A stretch of 29,719 nt of DNA from Coemansia sp. RSA 922 (Eukaryota; Kickxellomycota; Kickxellomycetes; Kickxellales; Kickxellaceae). Below the pieces are notes generated by a model. It had not been told where the DNA came from. It did not search any database and was given only the letters and a program-made list of their open reading frames with translations. Location of the stretch: assembly GCA_027577415.1 (NCBI GenBank), contig JANBQS010000165.1, positions 1 to 29,719 of the forward strand, given 5' to 3'. The position numbers were made by a program, and so were the translations under genes. How positions within the stretch are numbered: position 1 is the stretch's first letter; every line of letters starts with the position of its first letter. Below are positions 24,456-29,719 of this stretch, in pieces.

Positions 24456-27400
24456 ATGGCATCTCGTCGTAGTTCAGGGCGACAGGGAGCCCGACGGGCA
24501 CGCAATAACAGTGCTCACAGCGAAGAAGAGGATAGTCAACACAAACCACTGCCTACACCTCGAGGACGCGATGGTGGTCAGCAAGCAGCAGAGACAGCGC
24601 AAGAGCGACAGCGGCTAATGGAGGTATTTGGGTCATATCCAGCACAGGCCCCTGCCAGTGGGTCGTCATCTTCAAAGGCCAAGCCCGTAGTAGTAGCAGC
24701 GACCGGGAGTTCAGGGTCATCGTCACATCGCGGTATGGAATTTTCATCGCCGAGTCCACCGACATCCGCCAACGCGTCAGACACTAGTAGCGGGCACTTG
24801 CCCGACAACGTACACTTATCGATGCCAGTAATGACCAAGCAAAAGGGCAAGCAGCCTGAAACCAGCAAAAGTGCTGGTCGCAGTCGCGCAGTGTCACCAA
24901 CACCTGCGGGTACGGTCCCTCATGAGGCGGTACAATTGACTGACCGGCAACGTAACAAAATCAATAACGCGTATAATAACCAGTTTGCTCACCTTTTGGG
25001 CCAAGAGTTAGCACCGCCTGGTAGCGAGTCTTCGGCGCCGTTTAGTCCCGCTACTGATTGGTCGTTTAGCTCGCCGCAGACAATAACGCTGGAGGAAATG
25101 CAGCAGCTGCGCATGACCCCGCGTCGCCCCGCAGGGTCCACGGCGGAACTGCCTGCTGGGAAGTGGTCGCAGGCTACGACGCCCTCGCCTCGCCAGAACG
25201 CAAAGACGCAAAGACAGAGCCACGACCGCGACTCGGGGTTGTTTGGCGGGCGGGCGTTTAGCTTCACCAGTCCTGCTGGCGGAGTCAGCACTACTCAGAC
25301 GCCATTGCACGGTAGTATTGAGCCTATTCAGGAACTTGATGAGGATGGCAGTTGGTCGCAGGCAACTGCTCGTCGTCACACTAGCGGCTCTAATAATGCC
25401 AGCCCCACAGCGGCACCAAGGCCCCGGTATGACGTCAGAGTGCCTCCGCCAGAGACGCTGGCACGCACGCCGACGCTTGCCACTCGGTCGCCTACGCCCA
25501 CACAGCAGCAGCAGCTGCCGCAGCCAACACCGCAGTCCCGGCGGCGACGTGCCACTACGGTGTCGGAGGCCGGTGACACGATTGGAACGGCTGCGTCTGT
25601 TTCTAGCTACAACAGCCACAGCCGATCGCGGTCGTTTGGCAGCAGCGACCGGATTACGCTGCAGCAGATGATCGACCAGCAGAAGCGCGGTCCAACAGTA
25701 CCTGGGAGGTCCTCGGCTGGCCGCGATGAGTATGCGGTACCGCTGATTCCACCGCCACCCGAGGGCTCCTTGCAGTTTTTTAATCCATTCATGGGCGAGC
25801 CAGCTCCTGGTGTACCCGAGTACGCGTACCCTTCAGAGGCCGACGATGATGGCCACGCAGGCTTGGTGCATGGTGATGGAGAAAGTGTGACGCGCACGCG
25901 TATTCGGCACCGCAAGCCGCGGCACCCGTCGTCGGTAGCCAGTCCGGCGTCATATACGCTGAGCTCAGCATATTCGCCGTCTAACGCCGGATCCAACCTC
26001 ACCTATGAGCTTACTCATTTGGGAGTACATCGCACTGCAGAGTCGCCATATCCGACCAACGACTCGCGGGTGCTGACGTCGTCGGCTGCCAGCGTGTCGC
26101 GCCGCCGGTCATCGTCCACTGCTACGCCACAGCCCCCGCCCATTCCTGACGGCTCGTCCTCGTCCGGGTCTTCGAGTGGCAGGCGTCCGCTGACGGCGGC
26201 GCATGGGCGGAGCGAGAGCGTGGGGTCGTCGCGGGTCAGCAGCATACGCGACGGGTTTGAGCAGAGAGCTCAGCGCGACGCGTCGCCGGCTCGCGTGGCA
26301 TCGCCTGTCAGTGCGCGTCCAGTGCCGCAGTTGACGCCCAACTCGCGGAAGGTCGCGCAGATGCGTGAGCGTATCGAAGAGTGGCAGCGTACGGAGGCAG
26401 CGCCGACGCCAGCAGTGGCTGCTGCTACTGGCGCACCTCGCGACTCGACAGCGTCTGGCAGCTCGGGTGTCACTGCGCTTGGAGCTCAGATGAACGTTGG
26501 TGAGATCGAGTCAGTCCGAAATTCCGCTGCAGGAGCGCCAGTTCCTGTTGATACACAGGCTGAGGCGAGATTGGTTCCGTTGACTCCCAATGCGGCCCGT
26601 ACTGGTCGGTCAGATCGCTCGGGCCGGAAGAACAGGCGACCAACTAGCAAGTCCCAGCAGACAGTGGATGAGACTGGATCAAAGTACTCGATGGGCACGG
26701 GTCAGTCGAGCAACATCCCGCCGTCGCTGTTTGGCAGCGACCAGAGCTCATTCTCTACTCCGCTGCTGTCCCGGCTGCCGCACATGTCTGTGCCCAGCGA
26801 CATTGCCAGCCTGCGCACTACCGTGCCCGGCGAAGCTCCTCCTGCGCAGCGTCACTCAGTCGAGGTTCCGCCGGCGCCTGCACCGTCGCCGTCGCCCAGT
26901 CTTCGCGACTCTGTGCTCAGCGCGGTGTCGTCGCCTGTCAGTGTCGGCGGCAGGCGCAAGCAGTCGCTAGTGGTTGATGCTAGGTCGGCTAGCACTGAGA
27001 TCCTGCAGGGCCTTCAGCACGTCAAGGCAGCGACGCCTGAGATCATCCACCACGCGGCTGCTGGCTTGCAAAAACCGACGACAATGGTTCTGGAGAGCCC
27101 TGCTGTGGTGCCCCCTGCGGCATTGAGTGCTGAGGAGCGGCGCGCGTGGGCACGTCTCAACCCTACTGATCGGCCGCCACTGTCGGCTGAGAGCAAGTCG
27201 CCTGGCGATTCGATGGATTCGGCGGAGATGCGCGTCTGGGATGATAAGCTCCGGAGGCGCGCGGACCCTGCGCGTGCTGCAGATATGCAGTTTGTCAGAC
27301 CGCAGGTGGCTGAGAGCCCTGCATTGGCTGCCGAGCCTAAATCGTCGGGCGGGATTCTGCCAGTGGCTAACAGTCGTACTCATGTTGTGCATAGGCCTAC

Positions 27401-29719
27401 GCCTCCCGCGTCGGAGGCGTTCCGCCAAGACCGAGTCAACTCCGCGCTGGCCACGCTTGAGGGAGGAGTGGCTGGTAGCCCTCAGTCAGAGGCGGCGCTG
27501 AGCGTGTTGACGGGCGATGGCATGTACTCGGTGGCTACGGGCGAGATGGATATGAGCCCCGATTCATTGCTGGCGGCTGGTCGGCCTGCTTCGTTCCGTA
27601 TGGGCCGCCATGGATCTAGTCCGCTCAACCCGTATACTGGAGCATCGTCGCCGGCACTTACTGGGTCTGGCAGCATTGCGCCTCCACTGCCTACTGCTAC
27701 CTCTGGGTCTAAACAGCGTGTGGGCGGGCGGCGCAAGTCAGGAATCCAGCAACAGCCAGTGCAGTTGCAGCAAACCCAGTCGCAGCAACCGCAGCGGGTG
27801 GCGCAGACGCCATTGCCGCGACGCTGGTGGCGTAATATCAAAGAGAGCATGTACGCGCCGATTCCGCCGCTCCATCGTCCGCTGCCTGCGCCGGCTGCTG
27901 GTAGCCAGGTTAGGCCTACTGACGTCTCTGTGAATGGGTCGGCGGGTATCGAGGCGCTGCCGGCACGGCCTGTGCGGCGTCACTCGTTTAGCGGGTCGAC
28001 TGACATCGAGCAGCAAAAGATTACAGCGGCGCTGTCGCCTAGAGAAAATATGCGTCGCAAGGTTACTCTGGTCGATCGCGTGCGTGGGCTGCTGCGTGGC
28101 AACAGCCGCCGCCAGCAGCAGGCTGCACAGCCGGCAATGTCCTTGCATGGCGCGGGGTCTGCTAGCCAAGCGCATGTGGCTGTTGAGCCGGCTGCCACAG
28201 TCGGTGTGGCTGCGAGTGTTGCTGGAAATTGGGGCCCGCACAATCCGTTCAGCCAGCAGTCCTTGCTTGGGCATGGGCGGCGCAACTCGATCGACACGCT
28301 TAGTGTCCATGAGATGGCTGAAGTGGACCGCCATGACATGCATAGCAGGCTGGACCACTTGCTCAGCCCGCATATTGGAGCTGCGGTGGAGCACAGGCCG
28401 GCTACTGGTCTGCATGACTCGATCGCTGCGTCGCCGCGGTTGGGGCATACTGCGGCATCGAGCAAGTTCTCATTCACCGCTGCATCGCCAACTACTCCCA
28501 AGCCCTTGCCTGCTACGCCGCGTCATCCGTCGCAGCCCCAGGTGTTTACATTCCCTGTTACGACTCAGCCGGCTGCTGCGAGTGGCCAGGGGCTGATGGT
28601 TGAGCCGTCGCCGGTGTTCAAATCGTCGGTGCAAGGTGGCCGGCCTGGACCGCATCCTCTGCCTGTGGTGCCGGTTACATCGCCGGTGCAGGAGATGGTG
28701 GAGAAGCCGCATCCTGTCAATATGCAGCACTTTTCGCAGGACAACATGCAGGTCAATACTGCGCAGATGTCTGACCCGCACGGGATTCAGCCTCAGCCGC
28801 AACAGATTCAGCCCCAGGCTAATTACCAGCAAAGTGTGCATGGCAATAGTGGCAGTGGACCAGCTGTGGCTAAGCGGCCATCGTTGATCAAGCGGCTTAC
28901 TGCTGGGTGGAGAAAGCCCGTGCCGCCACCCAGTCTGCAGCCGATTGCCGAGGAGGGTCACAGCGGGGGCCATCACCTGGGGACTGTCGCTGCTCAGGCG
29001 GCAGCAGCTGAGGCCGGCGCTGGGCTTCTTGGCCGCTTGTTCCATCCGATTGCTGGGCCCCGGCCTGAGGTGCACAATCCTCAGATGCTCAGCGTGCCCA
29101 ACGTCAACGTCATGCAGAGCCCCCAGGCGTACCCGGGAGCACCGCACGAGCTATCGCAGGTGGTGTCGCCTCGGCAGCAGGACCAGCATTATTCGTCGGG
29201 GTCGATGAACCCAGCGGTCGTCGTTTCTGGCCCGTCGCCGACGGTGGGGCCTTATGACGCTGCGAATGGCAGTGGGCGTATTGGGCAGCAGACGCCCTTG
29301 CCTGGGCAGCAGCCACCCACGCAGCAGCTGCAGCCGGGATTTCCAGCGCAGAATATCTACGCGGCGTTTGGGCCGTCTGTCGCGTCCATGCCTCAGCCGG
29401 GCATAAACAGCGGCCAGATGCCACAGCAGCATCCGATGCAACAGCAGCCGATGCCCCAGCCGCATGAGAACCAGTTTATGCAGCCGCAGGGCAATAGCCA
29501 GTACATGCCACCACCACAGCCGCCGCAACATCATCAGCAGCCGTCGCAACAGCATCTGCAGCCGCCGGTGGGCGCTGGGCCGGGAGGGTCAAAGCTCATG
29601 TCGATGATGTCCAGCATTCCGCTGCTTGGCTCGCTGTTCGCAGGAAAGAAGACCGAGCAGAGCCAGCTGCGGCCTCAGACGCCAGGGCCGAACCAGCCCC
29701 CGGGCCGCTACGACAGCTA
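24456..29719 (+). CDS. Very long Ser/Pro/Gln-rich, probably disordered protein (5' part, runs off the window)
   Basis: From ATG 24456 the frame stays open to the window end (over 1,750 codons), GC-rich throughout. I do not recognise a domain. The product is dominated by Ser, Pro, Gln, Ala and Arg, with QQQ runs and many RRxS sites (RRHSF near 27975, RRNSI near 28280) that could be kinase targets. In the second half, short basic amphipathic segments stand out: RRWWRNIKE (from 27819), KVTLVDRVRGLLRG (from 28059), SLIKRLTAGWRKP (from 28881), AGLLGRLFHPIAG (from 29019) and IPLLGSLFAGKK (from 29616). A folded domain may follow beyond the window. It could be a scaffold, polarity or membrane-contact protein; this is a guess. 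No intron signal is needed to keep the frame. TGACGTC lies 36 bases before the start. Confidence 0.75.
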   Translation, partial: MASRRSSGRQGARRARNNSAHSEEEDSQHKPLPTPRGRDGGQQAAETAQERQRLMEVFGSYPAQAPASGSSSSKAKPVVVAATGSSGSSSHRGMEFSSPSPPTSANASDTSSGHLPDNVHLSMPVMTKQKGKQPETSKSAGRSRAVSPTPAGTVPHEAVQLTDRQRNKINNAYNNQFAHLLGQELAPPGSESSAPFSPATDWSFSSPQTITLEEMQQLRMTPRRPAGSTAELPAGKWSQATTPSPRQNAKTQRQSHDRDSGLFGGRAFSFTSPAGGVSTTQTPLHGSIEPIQELDEDGSWSQATARRHTSGSNNASPTAAPRPRYDVRVPPPETLARTPTLATRSPTPTQQQQLPQPTPQSRRRRATTVSEAGDTIGTAASVSSYNSHSRSRSFGSSDRITLQQMIDQQKRGPTVPGRSSAGRDEYAVPLIPPPPEGSLQFFNPFMGEPAPGVPEYAYPSEADDDGHAGLVHGDGESVTRTRIRHRKPRHPSSVASPASYTLSSAYSPSNAGSNLTYELTHLGVHRTAESPYPTNDSRVLTSSAASVSRRRSSSTATPQPPPIPDGSSSSGSSSGRRPLTAAHGRSESVGSSRVSSIRDGFEQRAQRDASPARVASPVSARPVPQLTPNSRKVAQMRERIEEWQRTEAAPTPAVAAATGAPRDSTASGSSGVTALGAQMNVGEIESVRNSAAGAPVPVDTQAEARLVPLTPNAARTGRSDRSGRKNRRPTSKSQQTVDETGSKYSMGTGQSSNIPPSLFGSDQSSFSTPLLSRLPHMSVPSDIASLRTTVPGEAPPAQRHSVEVPPAPAPSPSPSLRDSVLSAVSSPVSVGGRRKQSLVVDARSASTEILQGLQHVKAATPEIIHHAAAGLQKPTTMVLESPAVVPPAALSAEERRAWARLNPTDRPPLSAESKSPGDSMDSAEMRVWDDKLRRRADPARAADMQFVRPQVAESPALAAEPKSSGGILPVANSRTHVVHRPTPPASEAFRQDRVNSALATLEGGVAGSPQSEAALSVLTGDGMYSVATGEMDMSPDSLLAAGRPASFRMGRHGSSPLNPYTGASSPALTGSGSIAPPLPTATSGSKQRVGGRRKSGIQQQPVQLQQTQSQQPQRVAQTPLPRRWWRNIKESMYAPIPPLHRPLPAPAAGSQVRPTDVSVNGSAGIEALPARPVRRHSFSGSTDIEQQKITAALSPRENMRRKVTLVDRVRGLLRGNSRRQQQAAQPAMSLHGAGSASQAHVAVEPAATVGVAASVAGNWGPHNPFSQQSLLGHGRRNSIDTLSVHEMAEVDRHDMHSRLDHLLSPHIGAAVEHRPATGLHDSIAASPRLGHTAASSKFSFTAASPTTPKPLPATPRHPSQPQVFTFPVTTQPAAASGQGLMVEPSPVFKSSVQGGRPGPHPLPVVPVTSPVQEMVEKPHPVNMQHFSQDNMQVNTAQMSDPHGIQPQPQQIQPQANYQQSVHGNSGSGPAVAKRPSLIKRLTAGWRKPVPPPSLQPIAEEGHSGGHHLGTVAAQAAAAEAGAGLLGRLFHPIAGPRPEVHNPQMLSVPNVNVMQSPQAYPGAPHELSQVVSPRQQDQHYSSGSMNPAVVVSGPSPTVGPYDAANGSGRIGQQTPLPGQQPPTQQLQPGFPAQNIYAAFGPSVASMPQPGINSGQMPQQHPMQQQPMPQPHENQFMQPQGNSQYMPPPQPPQHHQQPSQQHLQPPVGAGPGGSKLMSMMSSIPLLGSLFAGKKTEQSQLRPQTPGPNQPPGRYDS

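Noticed and set aside
24553..29555. Many open frames on the minus strand and in the +1 frame across the right end.
   Set aside because: They are shadows of the GC-rich frame from 24456. They are Arg/Leu-rich, have no domains, and change frame repeatedly.
1..29719. tRNA genes, rRNA, CRISPR arrays, intact transposons, LTR pairs.
   Set aside because: No T-loop motifs in cloverleaf context, no spaced repeat arrays, and no paired long terminal repeats were found by eye.

Overview
The window looks like nuclear DNA of a fungus. It contains a spliced gene with GTAAGT...TAG borders, TATA boxes roughly 100-125 bases ahead of start codons, mitochondrial-type COQ5, eukaryotic pyridoxal kinase, a Tdp1-like sequence and secreted CAP proteins with proline-rich tails. 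The style (short intergenic regions, mostly intronless genes, many lineage-specific small families) suggests an early-diverging fungus, perhaps Kickxellomycotina such as Coemansia. That placement is inference.

Region 1 (about 1-9,070) is AT-rich and accessory in character. It holds the 3' end of an unidentified gene, a BAHD-type acyltransferase, three dispersed copies of a small ubiquitin-like (UBL) family, two tandem copies of an unrecognised small family (called X here), a damaged Tdp1-like gene, and faint remnants that may come from an F-box/LRR-like gene and from retrotransposon RNase H. Two of the UBL copies carry one lesion each (an in-frame TAA, a frameshift); the third is intact. UBL copies 2 and 3 share promoter and 3' UTR sequence, and X1/X2 share promoter and upstream sequence, so whole gene units were duplicated.

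Region 2 (about 9,070-24,450) mixes core metabolism with secreted proteins. It carries a GH20 hexosaminidase-like protein, a two-exon I78-type peptidase inhibitor divergent from a small secreted CAP protein, COQ5, a double-CAP protein, a tandem pair of CAP proteins with proline-rich tails and a conserved cysteine-containing C-terminus, and pyridoxal kinase. Four CAP genes and a secreted protease inhibitor lie within about 9.4 kb, which suggests an extracellular or cell-wall gene neighbourhood.

Region 3 (24,456-end) is one GC-rich open frame of more than 1,750 codons running off the window. It encodes a Ser/Pro/Gln-rich, apparently disordered protein with several short basic amphipathic segments in its second half. 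I do not recognise it.

The most unusual item is the UBL family: a ubiquitin fold in which the beta1-beta2 loop appears to be expanded by about 20-45 residues and the C-terminal Gly-Gly tail is absent. No tRNA, rRNA, CRISPR array or intact transposon was seen.
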